Position numbers and translations under genes: made by a program | From: Conus ventricosus | Lineage: Eukaryota; Mollusca; Gastropoda; Neogastropoda; Conidae | DNA length: 64,000 bases | Direction of reading: 5' to 3' | Assembly: GCA_018398815.1 (NCBI GenBank) | Contig: CM031610.1 | Coordinates: forward strand, 33,880,355 to 33,944,354 | Notes under the pieces: generated by a model | Seen by the model: only the letters and a program-made list of their open reading frames with translations | Databases searched by the model: none | What the model was told of the DNA's origin: nothing | Shown: one piece after another, positions 27,037 through 36,453 of the stretch | How the letters are laid out: each line of letters opens with the position of its first letter | Position numbering within the stretch: position 1 is the stretch's first letter

Positions 27037-28980
27037 GAGAGAACAAGAAGAAAAGGAAAAGAATAAAAAAGGAAAAAACAAAAGATGCAAAGAGAAAGAA
27101 ATGTGAATGTGAGAATGTTTCATGCACTTACACTCAATACTCTTCAAGGATGAGCGGTGACCATTCCCGACACTTGTTTATATTGGTTATTAGCAACCAT
27201 GTTTCTAAGTTATCCTATATTAATATATAAGCAGCTCTTAAGAGGCTGGCATGGTTTACTTAGTGTGTCCAGAATCTTTCTACTAACGACTTTTTCCTTT
27301 TCATTAATCTGGCATTTATCTTCAATAGATAACCATGAAGGAATGGATTTTTTCTTCTAAAATAACTTTTTGGAAATATTCACCAATCCAAAAGCTAGGA
27401 CTCACTTCCATCCCTTCGCTCTGGGGAAAGAACTGAAACAAATGTATACATCTCATGCAAAGCAAGCTAGTTGAATCATGCAAGGTAAGTTTCCCTTGAA
27501 CCATGTGTGGATCAGGATTTACTTCCCTTCTTTTTCTCTTTCTATGAGCACCCTCATTGTCTAGGGCACTGTTAACACCAGAAGGGAGCAAGACGTGCGC
27601 TCGAAGAAGTATTACAAAAAATACAGTTCAGCAGGAAACTCCTTTCAGGCCTTCTGATCTGGGAGTGGAGGCGGAATGAGGGGGTGGGAGAAAGGGGGTG
27701 GGGGGGGGGAGGGGGTAGGGTACACAGGAGACTGAGGAGAGGGAGCGAGGGAAGGAATGACAAAGGGAGAAAAGGTGAAGGGGGATGACGGTAGAAGGAA
27801 GGTGATCGTAAAAAGGGAGGAATGGGATGGAGTGGACATGGGAAGGTGGAGGGAGGACTAGCGAAGACGGAGGGCAAACAGCAATTTACATGCAATACAG
27901 CATTTGCAATAGGAGATACTGAACCTCTATTTTTAATTAAAAAAACAATGTGTATTTACCCATCTGGACTGAAGTCAACCAGGAAAGTGGCTTTGGGCTC
28001 TCCAGAAAAATCACATGGCTGTTGGTGAAAAAAACAACAACAACAACAAAGACTAAAAATCAATGGCATCATCAAATCATCATAGTTAACACAAGGGAAT
28101 CTTCTACAAAGATCCTACGCATACAGAATGAATAGTTTTTCTGTGACATATTGTCTACACTAGATTTAACTCCTAATCCCAGCACCCTATTTCTATACAG
28201 AAACATTTTTTTCTAATGGATTCCTGGAATTGTTCATGAGAGGTTCACTGTACTTTCATTGATTAATTCTTAGAAGTTAGATGACATAATCAATGACAAA
28301 ATACATTCAATTACTGATCCAAGTTCCGACTAACTTGTAAGCAGAGAAATGTTGGTGATCCCATTCCCCTCCCTCCCCTCCCCCAAAACGACAAAACAAA
28401 AAAGGAGTAAACACATCAAAACCATAATTCAACCATCTAATTATTCCTGATGAGGTAAGTAATGATCTTTTCATTAAGAATTCAATTTGATCACATTTTT
28501 TCTTTAAAGAGAATAGATCAAAAAAGAAAACAAGACAATAACAGATGCTGCTGCTAACAACTAAGGACAATCTGCTTAGAGTTAGACAGTCTTTTTTTCT
28601 CCGTCAAAATTTCACTTAATGTCTGTCTTACCTTTGTATTAAGCAAGCATTATTTTGCACCATCAGTTTGCACTATTTTCTGTGTTATTTTGTACTTTGA
28701 CGAAAGAAGAAGTAACAATGCAAAAGTGGAGAAAAGGAAGAGCTTATACATATATACACTCAAGTACCACACACTCACACAAACACACACACATACACAC
28801 GTACAGACACATACACATGTACATGAGAACACACTTAACTTAATTTACCTGGTTAATCTTTGGAGCCGCTGCAAGTCTGTCAAGCCAGTTGTTCAATTCA
28901 TGCTTGCATTCCCTGTGTCTGGAGGACTTGTGGCAACTGCCATACTCTCTTTCTCGTATGAATTCAGCAACACTCATCAT
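6772..28980 (-). CDS. AMBRA1: AMBRA1 orthologue, spliced, 3' end beyond window
   Basis: AMBRA1 is a WD40 scaffold that promotes Beclin-1/VPS34 autophagy and serves as a substrate receptor (DCAF) of the CUL4-DDB1 ubiquitin ligase. Fifteen coding exons on the minus strand were placed by splice sites, phase and similarity to the vertebrate protein. The first 210 or so residues form the N-terminal WD40 half (landmarks [53 protein letters not shown]). A long, poorly conserved Ser/Thr/Pro-rich middle follows. The last exon ([19 protein letters not shown]) begins the C-terminal WD40 half; in the vertebrate protein the two halves make one split propeller. About 1,333 codons are present before the left edge, so the middle is several hundred residues longer than in vertebrates. 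One frame break (26100-26102) and one phase conflict (exon at 22589-22656) interrupt the reading. The start at 28980 is the first ATG after an in-frame stop and gives an N-terminus of vertebrate-like length. Identity is very sure; exact middle exons are less so. Confidence 0.93.
6883..8739. other. AMBRA1 intron, low-complexity only
   Basis: A- and G-rich simple tracts (for example around 7190-7480). No element or exon recognised. Confidence 0.6.
8740..8925 (-). CDS. AMBRA1: AMBRA1 coding exon 14
   Basis: A 186-nt exon, donor GTAACT, phase 1 on both sides. The in-frame acceptor is TATCCTAG before 8925; the stronger-looking TTCCTGCAG 13 bases upstream gives an early stop. It encodes [29 protein letters not shown] and [13 protein letters not shown]; the last matches vertebrate HSSVNRVLAG. 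Confidence 0.9.
10023..10130. repeat. GT-rich microsatellite
   Basis: An imperfect (GT)n/(GTGC)n tract in the AMBRA1 intron between coding exons 13 and 14. Confidence 0.85.
10267..10494 (-). CDS. AMBRA1: AMBRA1 coding exon 13, poly-serine tract
   Basis: A 228-nt exon (acceptor TTTTTCAG, donor GTAAGT), phase 1 on both sides. After [20 protein letters not shown] it carries a run of 16 Ser, Ala-Ser-Ser-Phe, then six more Ser, coded by an imperfect TCC/TCT triplet array, and ends with SRFPPPH. The direct in-frame join to exon 12 shows that the ORF-rich sequence near 11.1 kb is not an exon. Confidence 0.85.
10880..11240. repeat. Dispersed repeat related to 29560-29830
   Basis: It shares diverged blocks with 29560-29830 in the same order: AGTGCAATGTCTCCT versus GTACAGTGTCTCCT, then CTCACGACG/CTCATGAC, GGGCTGTGGCAG and GGCTGTGG. 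Several misleading ORFs overlap it, but the flanking AMBRA1 exons join without it. Probably an old interspersed element. Confidence 0.5.
11431..11528. repeat. 49-bp direct duplication
   Basis: Two tandem copies beginning TGAAGGTACATCTGTTTAAG that differ at one base (GTTACGGGAG versus GTTACTGGAG). Confidence 0.9.
11662..11686. repeat. Poly-C tract (25)
   Basis: An uninterrupted C run in an AMBRA1 intron. Confidence 0.95.
12093..12606 (-). CDS. AMBRA1: AMBRA1 coding exon 12, predicted coiled coil then Ser-rich
   Basis: A 514-nt exon (acceptor TCCTTCAG, donor GTAAGA). It opens with a helix likely to coil ([36 protein letters not shown]), then a Ser/Thr/Gly-rich stretch, then [19 protein letters not shown]. 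Phase 0 in, phase 1 out. Confidence 0.85.
13345..13432 (+). repeat. SINE 3' fragment
   Basis: CTTCCCCCGAAGTCGGAGTG followed by TGGCTGCC and GGTCACACACG matches the body of the tRNA-derived SINE family at 35.8, 48.2 and 52.7 kb. No tRNA head here. Confidence 0.65.
13775..13937. repeat. CA-rich microsatellite with ~50-bp higher-order units
   Basis: (CA)n interspersed with repeated ACATGTACGCCACA segments, just downstream of AMBRA1 coding exon 11. Confidence 0.85.
13960..14024 (-). CDS. AMBRA1: AMBRA1 coding exon 11
   Basis: A short 65-nt exon (acceptor ATGTTTAG, donor GTGAGT), phase 1 in and phase 0 out, coding [20 protein letters not shown] and one more Arg. It joins its neighbours in frame on both sides, which is the main support. 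Confidence 0.8.
14628..15696. mobile_element. hAT-like element in an AMBRA1 intron
   Basis: The left end is CAGTGATAATTCTTACGC. The right end, reverse complemented, is CAGTGATGATTATTTCC. CTCTA flanks both ends (14623-14627, 15697-15701). Subterminal repeats are seen at both ends (TGACGCATA on the left, GACCCCCTAA/GACCCTTTAA on the right). The interior is CpG-richer than its surroundings, and no transposase was recognised. It shares GTGATAATTCTTACGC with the element at 54.9 kb. Confidence 0.65.
15744..17340 (-). CDS. AMBRA1: AMBRA1 coding exon 10, giant Ser/Thr-rich exon
   Basis: One uninterrupted 1,597-nt exon (acceptor TTCTCCAG, donor GTAAGA) coding 532 residues. About the first 370 are low-complexity Ser/Thr/Gly/Pro, probably disordered. 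A conserved-looking block follows with [14 protein letters not shown], which aligns with vertebrate LRRFFLEYDRLQEL, and [13 protein letters not shown], a CxxC pair that sits where vertebrate AMBRA1 has CRACHNLL. The end is acidic ([11 protein letters not shown]). It leaves in phase 1. It is far longer than the matching vertebrate region. Confidence 0.9.
17632..17712. repeat. (CA)n microsatellite
   Basis: A nearly pure CA tract in the intron before AMBRA1 coding exon 10. Confidence 0.95.
18644..18791 (-). CDS. AMBRA1: AMBRA1 coding exon 9
   Basis: A 148-nt exon (acceptor TTTTTCAG, donor GTCAGT) coding 49 full residues. They begin [14 protein letters not shown] and contain an acidic patch, [14 protein letters not shown]. 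Phase 2 in, phase 0 out. No domain recognised. Confidence 0.8.
18792..20534. other. AMBRA1 intron with poly-C, otherwise plain
   Basis: Contains a 30-base C run (19121-19150) and short A-rich tracts. No element ends or exons recognised. Confidence 0.6.
20535..20706 (-). CDS. AMBRA1: AMBRA1 coding exon 8
   Basis: A 172-nt exon (acceptor TTTACAG, donor GTGAAG). It enters in phase 1, completing a Gly codon, and encodes [20 protein letters not shown], a His-rich stretch and a Ser/Gly tail. It ends in phase 2 and joins the next exon without a break. Confidence 0.8.
20938..20994. repeat. (AT)n microsatellite
   Basis: About 28 uninterrupted TA dinucleotides. Confidence 0.97.
21448..21716 (-). CDS. 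AMBRA1: AMBRA1 coding exon 7, Arg/Ser/Asp-rich
   Basis: A 269-nt exon (acceptor TTTTTCAG, donor GTCAGT), phase 2 in and phase 1 out. It contains an internal near-duplication, [15 protein letters not shown] and [16 protein letters not shown], then [16 protein letters not shown] and [13 protein letters not shown]. It lies between confirmed AMBRA1 exons, but the segment is not well conserved. Confidence 0.8.
22533..22561. repeat. Poly-G tract 28 bp from an AMBRA1 exon
   Basis: 19 G, one A, 9 G, starting 28 bases beyond the donor side of coding exon 6 (22589). It is C-rich on the transcribed sense. Confidence 0.95.
22589..22656 (-). CDS. AMBRA1: AMBRA1 coding exon 6 (phase conflict with exon 5)
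   Basis: A 68-nt exon (acceptor GACTTCAG, donor GTAAAG). The frame [22 protein letters not shown] leaves in phase 2 and joins the next exon correctly. Exon 5 also leaves in phase 2, and that join would hit a stop at the third codon here. Either one G is missing at the exon start, or a small unseen exon lies between 22657 and 23927. Sequence conservation here is low. Confidence 0.55.
22657..23927. other. AMBRA1 intron, nothing recognised
   Basis: AT-rich intron sequence. A small missing exon that would repair the phase conflict could lie here, but I could not identify one. Confidence 0.5.
23928..24020 (-). CDS. AMBRA1: AMBRA1 coding exon 5, end of N-terminal WD40 half
   Basis: A 93-nt exon (acceptor TTGCAG, donor GTAAGA). 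It completes an Arg codon from the previous exon and reads [30 protein letters not shown], corresponding to vertebrate VRFDPLGHYLLTAIV and DGTELSHYRQR. It ends in phase 2. Confidence 0.9.
24021..25170. other. AMBRA1 intron, nothing recognised
   Basis: Ordinary AT-rich intron sequence between coding exons 4 and 5. Confidence 0.6.
25171..25346 (-). CDS. AMBRA1: AMBRA1 coding exon 4, WD40 repeat
   Basis: A 176-nt exon (acceptor ATCAACAG, donor GTAAGG), phase 0 in and phase 2 out. It encodes [34 protein letters not shown] and [12 protein letters not shown], colinear with the vertebrate GGSESWFTDSNNAIAS, FHPTAQLLLIATANEI and HFWDWS. Confidence 0.95.
25942..26124 (-). CDS. AMBRA1: AMBRA1 coding exon 3, WD40 repeat, with a frame break
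   Basis: A 183-nt exon between acceptor ATTTCAG and donor GTGAGT. Joined to the previous exon in phase 2 it reads G-TKIASSHG and then must slip by one base to read [24 protein letters not shown] and [17 protein letters not shown]. Both halves match AMBRA1 well (vertebrate: SPDRTLLASTH and NHNIYITEVKTGKC), so one base is missing in the GGG run at 26100-26102. Confidence 0.93.
26382..26645. repeat. (GA)n microsatellite cluster
   Basis: Long purine-rich GAGAGA tracts broken by short interruptions. Confidence 0.95.
27000..27035. repeat. Poly-G tract (36)
   Basis: An uninterrupted run of 36 G followed by GA-rich sequence, in the AMBRA1 intron between coding exons 2 and 3. Confidence 0.95.
27960..28018 (-). 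CDS. AMBRA1: AMBRA1 coding exon 2, first WD40 strand
   Basis: A 59-nt exon between acceptor CCAACAG and donor GTAAAT. It enters in phase 0 and leaves in phase 2. It encodes [19 protein letters not shown] plus two bases of a Gly codon, matching the vertebrate SPRSTFLLAFSPD segment. Confidence 0.9.
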
Positions 28981-29024
28981 GAATTCAACAATCGATGCAG
29001 GAGTTTTCAATACACAAATTCAAT
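28849..29024 (-). CDS. AMBRA1: AMBRA1 coding exon 1 (start codon exon)
   Basis: Acceptor TTTTTCAG precedes 29024 and donor GTAAAT follows 28849. In the reading frame a stop codon lies near the exon 5' end, so translation should begin at ATG 28980 or the directly following ATG. The exon codes 44 residues, including EFIREREYG and [17 protein letters not shown], and ends in phase 0. Similarity to the vertebrate N-terminus is weak, but the distance from the start to the first WD40 strand (about 60 residues) matches. Confidence 0.75.
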
Positions 29025-29104
29025 CTGAAAAACAACATTAAAAAATTATATATTCTGCAGAGGAAGGAATGATCAATACGTACAGATATCACAATGAGTA
29101 CAGA

Positions 29105-29230
29105 TATTACACTGAACACACACACACACACACACATAAACACATAAATGCACATAATTCACAAAACACATATATATATATACATACATACGCATGCTTA
29201 CACACGCACACACACGTGCGCGCGCACGCA

Positions 29231-29281
<51 letters not shown>
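29105..29281. repeat. (CA)n and (CG/CA)n microsatellite
   Basis: CA tracts with an alternating GTGCGCGCGCACGC core; alternating purine-pyrimidine throughout. Confidence 0.95.
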
Positions 29282-29283
<2 letters not shown>

Positions 29284-29559
29284 CTTTAATAAAAGCAAAA
29301 CTGCAGAAAAACCTGCAAGTTACTCTGTGCAACCCTGCAAAACTTGAATATGATAATTCAATTGACCTGGAAAAAACAAGAACTTCAATATTTGAGAAAA
29401 ACAAAAACAAAAACCATGGCTTGTGACATCATTTTTAAAATTCCTTTAATGCTATGACTCTTATCTATTTTCTACCATTTACAGACTATCTGGGGTCACC
29501 AGTATAGGCAAATTAATGTGAGTGTCACTGGACAAACGTGGTGGCGCCGTCCGGAAAGG

Positions 29560-29830
29560 GAGAGCTCATTCATGTCAGCTCCGCAACTAAGCAATTATTG
29601 TTGTCAGTTGAGGGCTTAGTAGATGGCTCCATGTGTATACTGGATCAGAACAGGCACCATTAAACACCACCTTAATGACCTGGCAGTGGTACAGTGTCTC
29701 CTTGGGTGGGTGGTCTCATGACTTTACACCAACTTCTCCAGGCTATGAATTGCTGGTATCAGGGCTGTGGCAGTATGTACAGGCTGGGCTGTGGCTGTGG
29801 AGGAGGGATCAGAATGAGCGGCATGGGTAC
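29560..29830. repeat. Dispersed repeat related to 10880-11240
   Basis: Same block order as the copy at 11 kb, in the same orientation on the plus strand. Probably an ancient SINE-like element. Confidence 0.5.
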
Positions 29831-30431
29831 AATCCTACTGAGGAGAGACAGAAAATGGGATATCCACAAAAAAAAAAAAAAAAAGCATTCAGAAGGGAAA
29901 AAAAAAATAGTACCAAGGCAGAAAATATGGAATGGGCAAGGTTTGCTGAGGCCACTGACTGAGGCAATGATCAGGTGCCTGCATATCGATGGCTTTGCCC
30001 CCCACCCCCACATCTCACCCTTATCTACCAAAGATTAAGTAAAATAATGAAGCACTTTGATAGTCTCTCAGATACAGCCTAAATCCTTCAAACAGACTTT
30101 CCTGTGAGAGACTAAGGTCTACAAGGACTATGCCTTAACAGTTATTTTCTTAAATGTTAATAATTATAACCAATTACTGAAACTATTCAAATCAAACAAC
30201 AGGTTCAAAACTATGTATTATTTACCTTAATATTTCTTTCTTTCTGAACTGAATTATCAGTTTCTAACTCTAAAATATTGAACAAGCACCAGGGTTTTAC
30301 ATCATGAAGAAGTTGAGGATTTTTAGTCATTCCTCGACAAACAATTCTAGGTGTTTTCACACGCCAATGATGTTGAATTAGACTATGTGACTTTCATCAA
30401 TTAGATTTATTATTATTGTGCATACAACATG

Positions 30432-30552
30432 TATGGTGTGTGTGTGTGTCTGTCTGTCTGTGTGCGTTTGTGCGTGTGTGTATGTGAGTGAGAGAGAGTC
30501 AGAAAGAGCGAGAGAATGAGACACTCAGACAGAGAGAGAGATAATTTGTGGG

Positions 30553-30594
<42 letters not shown>
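30432..30594. repeat. (GT)n and GA microsatellites
   Basis: Two GT tracts separated by GA-rich sequence. Confidence 0.95.
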
Positions 30595-30596
<2 letters not shown>

Positions 30597-32072
30597 CTTT
30601 TTCATAAAGATTTTTTTTAACCATGAACAGGACAATGGAACTGGATACTTCGCTGGCTAACAACATGAATTTACTAAAACTGTGAAAGTAACACCCAGCG
30701 CTGATTTGATATTGACACACAGAGAGACAATTGGTGTTATTTGGACTTATTGATGGTAAACAAGTTCTGATTGCTAGAAGTTTTCCAATCCTACTGTGAC
30801 AGAAACAATGCAAGCTTTTTGATGCATCACACTGTGCACAACATGAAGTTTGTAAAGTGCAATATCAGCCACTGAAAGTTAAAAATCATCTTCTATTTCT
30901 GTGGGAAAACTTCACTGGCTGTCCCCTCTGCTGATGTCTAGTCACCCCTTGCAGTTTGTCTGGTATGTTTGGGCAAGGTTTCTTGTTGTAGTGACTGGAA
31001 ATACCTGAATAGCATCAAAATATTCTGTCTCATATTGGTCATTTCTGCCACCTTTGTCTTTTTTCGACTTACTTTCAGTTTCATTTCTTTACATTTCACT
31101 CTTACGCTGAAGGAAAGTGAACTGCAATCTGTTATTTTGTATGGGGCAAACAAGATTTTATGCATTAACAGACTGGCTGACTGATGAGCACAGACACGTA
31201 AAGGAAAGTATTCATGACAGAGGCGCATAGTTCTGGTTCATCTGAAATAACAAATCTCCATGCTGTAAAATCAATACATGTACATACCCTTTGACCAATT
31301 TTCTTTGCATGCTCATACCTTTTACTTTTCTTGTGTACATGATTTTCGAATTCTGACATTGATACACATCCATTTGTATGTGATGTGAAGCCCTGCAAAC
31401 CCAACAAAAAAATAAAAAAACAGTAAAAAACAAAGAAACAAACACTTTAAAAATACATAAAAACAACACACACAAAAACAACAGTATCAAACAGCTTGGA
31501 TCGGAAGGGAGGGGAAGCAGATTCTGAAACATCCATATGGTCTTTTTGCCTACCATTTCAAGGAATTCTTTATTTGTCATTTTCCAAGTGGCTGATTTCA
31601 TCCCCAGGTGGATAACTTCTGCCTGTGTAACTTTAGAAATTTGCATGTTCACATGCAAGCACATTTCCCAAAGACAAGCAAAAAAGAGAAAGAAAGAACA
31701 AATTCAGGATCTTGACATTTTCAAGACAGTTTACAGCTCGCAATAGGCGCCTTACTGGTTTGAAACATGTCATAAGCATTATTGCAGCACACAACAAGTT
31801 GGCTCCAACAAGCAGCACTTAAAATCTGTTTGCCAACTTTTGTCAGTAAAAGACAAATCTTAGTAATAACTCAGCATAAAATCATCAATAGTGAAAACTT
31901 ATTTTGTAGCTGTTCAAAAAGAAGAAATATTTTATATGACTGAAATCAGATGTCCTGTTCAAATTTACTTTCACTGCAGTTTTCCAGTGCAGGGGTAAAG
32001 CAGGTTGGTTTGTGTGTTGAACCTGATAAAGAAATTGGAAATGAAATGAGGCAGGGAACAGTAAACAAGAAA

Positions 32073-32907
32073 CAGTAAACAAGTGGGGTAATTTTTGCTC
32101 CTATAAGAAAACCTAACACAGAGTAACTTTTATTCAAGACTGGCACAGCCTTTTAAACTTGTTTCTGCCCGTCTGTGTGTTTGTCTTTTGATCTCCCTTG
32201 CATCCTTGGGTGGATCCTCAAGCGTAGGCTCAAAGATTGTCCCTACATTTTATACTATTTGCATAATGTCTTTAGTTTTTCAGCAACTTTTTTCCTCCCC
32301 ACACTTTCGTTTGGTTTCATTTACTACCCTTCACTGGCTGCTTTGGGGGTGCTATTGGATTATTTTTTGCACCCTTGGTGGTGAGAACACCACGGTATTA
32401 TGGACTATGGTGTGTCTCTATTTGATGCCAGGAGCACAAACACAACCAGCCATGTCTCCCTGATCAGTTCAGATCCAGTGGACAACAGGCCTTGGAGCAG
32501 GCAATACAATATATCTGCCTTCAAAAGGGATTACAATGGTTCCCTTATGCAGCTAGTGAAGAGTTTTCATATCTGAAATATATTTTCTCAATTTCATGTT
32601 CCCAGTTTCTCCATCTTCAAAGTCCCCCCTCCTCCTGAAGTTGAAATCTTTGTGAAGTCATTAAGTACTATGAAAAGAGTTGAGTTGTCAGCCTGCGCTT
32701 GTTTTATTCCCCACTATTAGATTGTTCGTCTGTATACATATTTGTCTGACTTTATTCAAGTTTAAAAGGCTGTGCCAGTCTTGAATAAAAGTTACTCTAT
32801 GTACTTGTCTGACTTTAATCAAGTTTAAAATGCTGTGCCAGTCTTAATAAAAGTTACTCTGTGTTAGGTTTTCTTATGGGAGCAAAAGTTACCCCACTTG
32901 TTTACTG
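32073..32907. mobile_element. Foldback/MITE-like element with ~85-bp terminal inverted repeats
   Basis: The left arm (32073-32161) starts CAGTAAACAAGTGGGGTAA. The right arm (32757-32907) ends in its reverse complement, TTACCCCACTTGTTTACTG. The right arm carries an internal ~61-bp duplication around AAAAGTTACTCT. About 600 bp separate the arms. No clear target duplication. Confidence 0.75.
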
Positions 32908-33451
32908 ATAAAGAAAATAAAATTCTATTTCCTCCTCAATCATGCAGTTTCTAGAAACCACAGTGTACATTCCCTCTATGCTTCATTGATACCCTGTGAC
33001 ATTTTAATTTAAGCCATGCGTAAATTGTTGGAAAGCAGTCTTTGATCCACTCAAAAACTCACCTTGACTACTGAATTTCCTGCAGGTGTTTTCAAATACA
33101 AACCTACGAAGGAAATCATCTATTATTTTTTTATGCAACTCAGAAGTAATAATGTCTTGAACTGTGTTTTAAAATAGAGAGTCAATTTGGCCACCTAAAC
33201 AAGATACTGCAGGGAGCGATGAATTGCCAATTATTAGGCACGCAACTGGATAGAAAACGTCACGAGTCGCTGCGTGGCAAAATCTGACGTCCAAGTCTTA
33301 TCGGTTTCTCAGTTAAGAAACCAGGTACAACTACCGAGATTGCCTTCGAACACCTGCCACGCAAAGTACTTCTTTTCTTCTGTGACACCACCTGCTCAAG
33401 AACAAAAGGTGACAAGCACATGCACACATACACACATGCACAAACACTTAC

Positions 33452-33720
33452 CGTGCGACCTGCAAAACTGAAAGTTAAAATGGCGATTTCGAGTCCGAAA
33501 GACTCAGGAGAAATGTAAATATAAAATGTTCAAAGCACAGCTTCAAAAATGCTTAAGATAACGATCGAGATACTTCATGATGGACCTTTCACCACTATGA
33601 ATCCATCTGATCAAATATGTAAGAATTCAAAATTTTCTGATACATAGAAGTGAACTTACACGTAGCCTGTTTAATGCACAGTGACTAGCCAGTCGTGTGT
33701 TTCCACAATCGGAAGTGAGT
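33452..33720 (-). promoter_or_regulatory. AMBRA1: Probable AMBRA1 5' non-coding exon and promoter region
   Basis: A consensus donor (CACG then GTAAGTG, minus strand) ends a candidate exon at 33452, upstream of the exon that carries the start codon. No long reading frame crosses it, so it would be 5' UTR. Upstream near 33711 the plus strand reads GGAAGTGAG, an ETS-type motif common in TATA-less promoters. The transcription start is not visible, so the right edge is approximate. Other 5' exons could lie in the 4.4 kb before the start-codon exon. Confidence 0.4.
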
Positions 33721-34611
33721 TTGTGAACTTCCTCTGTGGAGCACACGCCAATGAAAACCTTGCTCTCCCTTTTTATTTAGTTTTTCTTTCCTTTTCTTTT
33801 TTCTCTCTCTCACAAATCTTCTGATCTGAGATCCTCAATGTATCCCATTTCTCTGATCCTCAGAGATAGTTTGTATTGTTGACAGAAGATCGGCGATCAA
33901 AATTCATTTTTATCGTCCCTCCATCCAGTTGGGCGATATTATTGACCTTTACCTGAGGTCTTCACTCTGACCATTAACAGCCGCTGGATGCGTGCTGTGT
34001 ATTATTTGTTATCCATGACCATCGGCCTACGGGGCACGCTCTTTCGAAGTATGGTAGGCCAAATAGGATTTTAATGTGAGCGCAAGATGTTATGAGTACG
34101 TTCACAGACGGAATCTTGCTTTAAAGTCTCATTCTTCTTCAGTCAATTAGGAAGAGTCCCCATGTGCCAAAACGGTCCCGGCCGAGATTCAAAACCCCGC
34201 AATCCAAGAATCACTAGGATAACGAGTTTTTTAAATTTTGTACTTTTAGGATAACAAGTGTTTGTCTCAGGAAAGCAGTTTTCATCCGTTATCGGCTTCT
34301 GACGCTGCAAATATTTACTAAACTTCTTGATATTTCTGTCCTTTGATTGGTCTCTGTTCTTCGGTAATTTTTCACATAAAACCCATCAAATCATTTCTCT
34401 TGCACACTGTACAGTTGATTAGAGTCTTGTTCAGAGAGATAGAAAAGTCTTGCTCAGAGGATGGGGCGGGAGGGAGCATGAAACATGTTTTGGAAACAAT
34501 TTTCTGTTTAATCTGGCTGGCATGGAAAGGATTTGTAACCTTCCTTCCCCTTAGTACCCAGGTAATACCAGATTTAGACTTGTAAACTTTCTTCCTCCCA
34601 TACCGTCATTC
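33721..34611. other. Intergenic spacer between divergent genes
   Basis: Sequence upstream of AMBRA1 with no recognised gene. It may include AMBRA1 promoter DNA. Confidence 0.4.
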
Positions 34612-35820
34612 GGGGGCCGGAATAGCTCAGTTGTTAGAGCATCTTACTTTACTTACTTTACTTTAGAAGTACAGCTGTAGTCAGGCTAATCGCCTATCAG
34701 CCGGTCACTGCAGTCAATGCTTGTCCCTTCATCTTCATTGTTTTCACACTCAACTAATAACAGGTTGGTGCGCGTGGGTTTGGGCGCTTGAAACCAGTCG
34801 GAGTCCAAGGAAAACTTATAATCTGCCCATGCTTTGTCGATCCTGGTCTTGAAGACGTTCAGTGTGGGCGCAGACACCACTCGTTCAGGCAGAGAGTTCC
34901 AGGCATTCACTACACGGACGCTGAAGAAATTTTGGCGGACTGCTTTTCTGACTGAGGGTTTTTTCAATTTAAGACTGTGGCCTCGAGTGCATGAGTGGGA
35001 GTCGCACAGAAGGATGTTCCCTGATACAGTATAAATTCCAGTCAGGTACTTGTAGCATTCAATCATATCACCTCTAGCCCTCCGAAAATACAGTGAAGGC
35101 AGATCCAGTCTTCTAAGACGTTCACGGTAGTCCATATGCTGAAACTCTGGGATGAGTCTGGTTGCCCTACGCTGAACTTTTTCCAGCTGCTCCTCGTCAC
35201 CTTTGAAACGAGGGTGCCAGACTACATTCCCATACTCTAGGTGAGGACGAATGATGGACTTGTACAGGGTAGGGAGTGACACAATGTCGAGGGCCGTAAA
35301 ACCTCTCCGGATGAGTGCCAGGAGTTTATTTGCTTTCTCGACCTGTATGCTGACATGCTTGCTAAACTTCAGATCGCTATCAATACTTACTCCTAGGTCT
35401 TTTCTAGTGACACAGTTTCTAAAGTGATACGTTCGCCTTTTGATGTCATCCTGTACTCACAAGGGTCCCTGTTTTTCCCTATGTGCATGACCTTGCACTT
35501 TTGCATCGGACTCGTAATCTTGGGGTTGCGGGTTCGCATCTCCGCCGGGCCGTTTCAGTTCAGGGGATTTTTCCCTCGGAGTTAACATTGGTTCTGACTC
35601 CATTCCCCATACAGTCCTTAGAATGAGACTATAAACCGAGGTCCCGTGTGTGAATGTACGCACAACATCTTGCACACTAGTAAAAATCCCATCACCAACT
35701 TTCGGAAGAGAAGGCCAGTTTGGCCGTTGGTATGGATGACACGTTACACATAGCATACACCTTCCCCGAAGTTGGAGTATGGCTGCCTTAATGGGGGGAT
35801 AAAAAAAGATCATACACACA
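34612..35820 (+). mobile_element. tRNA-derived SINE split by a LINE insertion
   Basis: The head GGCCGGAATAGCTCAGTTG (an A-box-like tRNA sequence) runs to 34643 and resumes at 35508 with GGACTCGTAATCTTGG, then the B box GGTTCGCATC. The body continues to about 35820. GCATC is duplicated at the break (34639-34643, 35503-35507). The head resembles a tRNA folded around a CTCATAA-like loop in other copies. Confidence 0.85.
34644..35502 (-). mobile_element. 5'-truncated CR1/L2-type LINE, reverse transcriptase C-terminal part
   Basis: The minus strand encodes the end of a non-LTR reverse transcriptase: KCKVMHIGKNRDPCEYRM, DLGVSIDSDLKF, LYKSIIRPHLEYGNVVWHPR, EKVQRRATRLIPEF, then WNSLPERVV. A one-base loss in an A run at 35400-35403 breaks the frame before DLGV. 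The last 198 codons are open. The 3' end is a short UTR and an (AAGTA)n-type tail, as expected for this group. It is inserted in a SINE. Confidence 0.92.
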
Positions 35821-36453
35821 AAAGTGTCAGAATAATCATCATGATGATTGTGGACACTATAAGAAAGAAGAAGAAGAAGGCTGTATGCTTGTCAATATAA
35901 AACTAAATGAGAATTTCGTTTTAAATGGATTAGTGCGTGTGTCTCTGTATATGCTAAAGATAAGAGCAAAAGTAGAAAAACCTGGGCCGCCAAACGAATC
36001 GAACAAACAAGAGTATGTCACTGAGTCCTTTCTGGCTCGTGCTTCGGATGAGCCGCTTTAAATCGTCAGTGCCTGACCTAATGTAAGGCTAGGTCGTCCA
36101 GGCTGACGCCATGTGCCCTATCAAGAACAGTAACTGGGGATACGCACATTATCCTCCCATGATGCCACTTACATGAATGAAAGGCAGAGTATGACGAGGA
36201 AAGTGAATACGTATTAATTTTGTTTATTTCAATGATCTGGCCCTCCGTCCATGTCAACTGGTCCGTAAGGTTCATAAATCACCGAGAAATTACAAAACAG
36301 TTTGGTCACACTTCTATAGATTGGTGAAAAACATGAAATAAACTTAAAGTCAAAAAGAGAAGTGTGTGAATGGAAAATAAAAGGCAAACATTCAGCCGGG
36401 AGAAACTATGCTGTGATGTGTCTTCAGAGAAGATGTGTCTTCAGAGAAGAAAC

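Noticed and set aside
34612..34650. tRNA gene
   Set aside because: A-box-like sequence only; the sequence continues as a SINE after the LINE insertion, and other copies show the same head fused to a ~400-bp body.
35457..35819. 120-residue minus-strand ORF as a gene
   Set aside because: It is the antisense of the SINE body; fragments of the same ORF appear at 36.5, 46.9, 48.2 and 52.6 kb.
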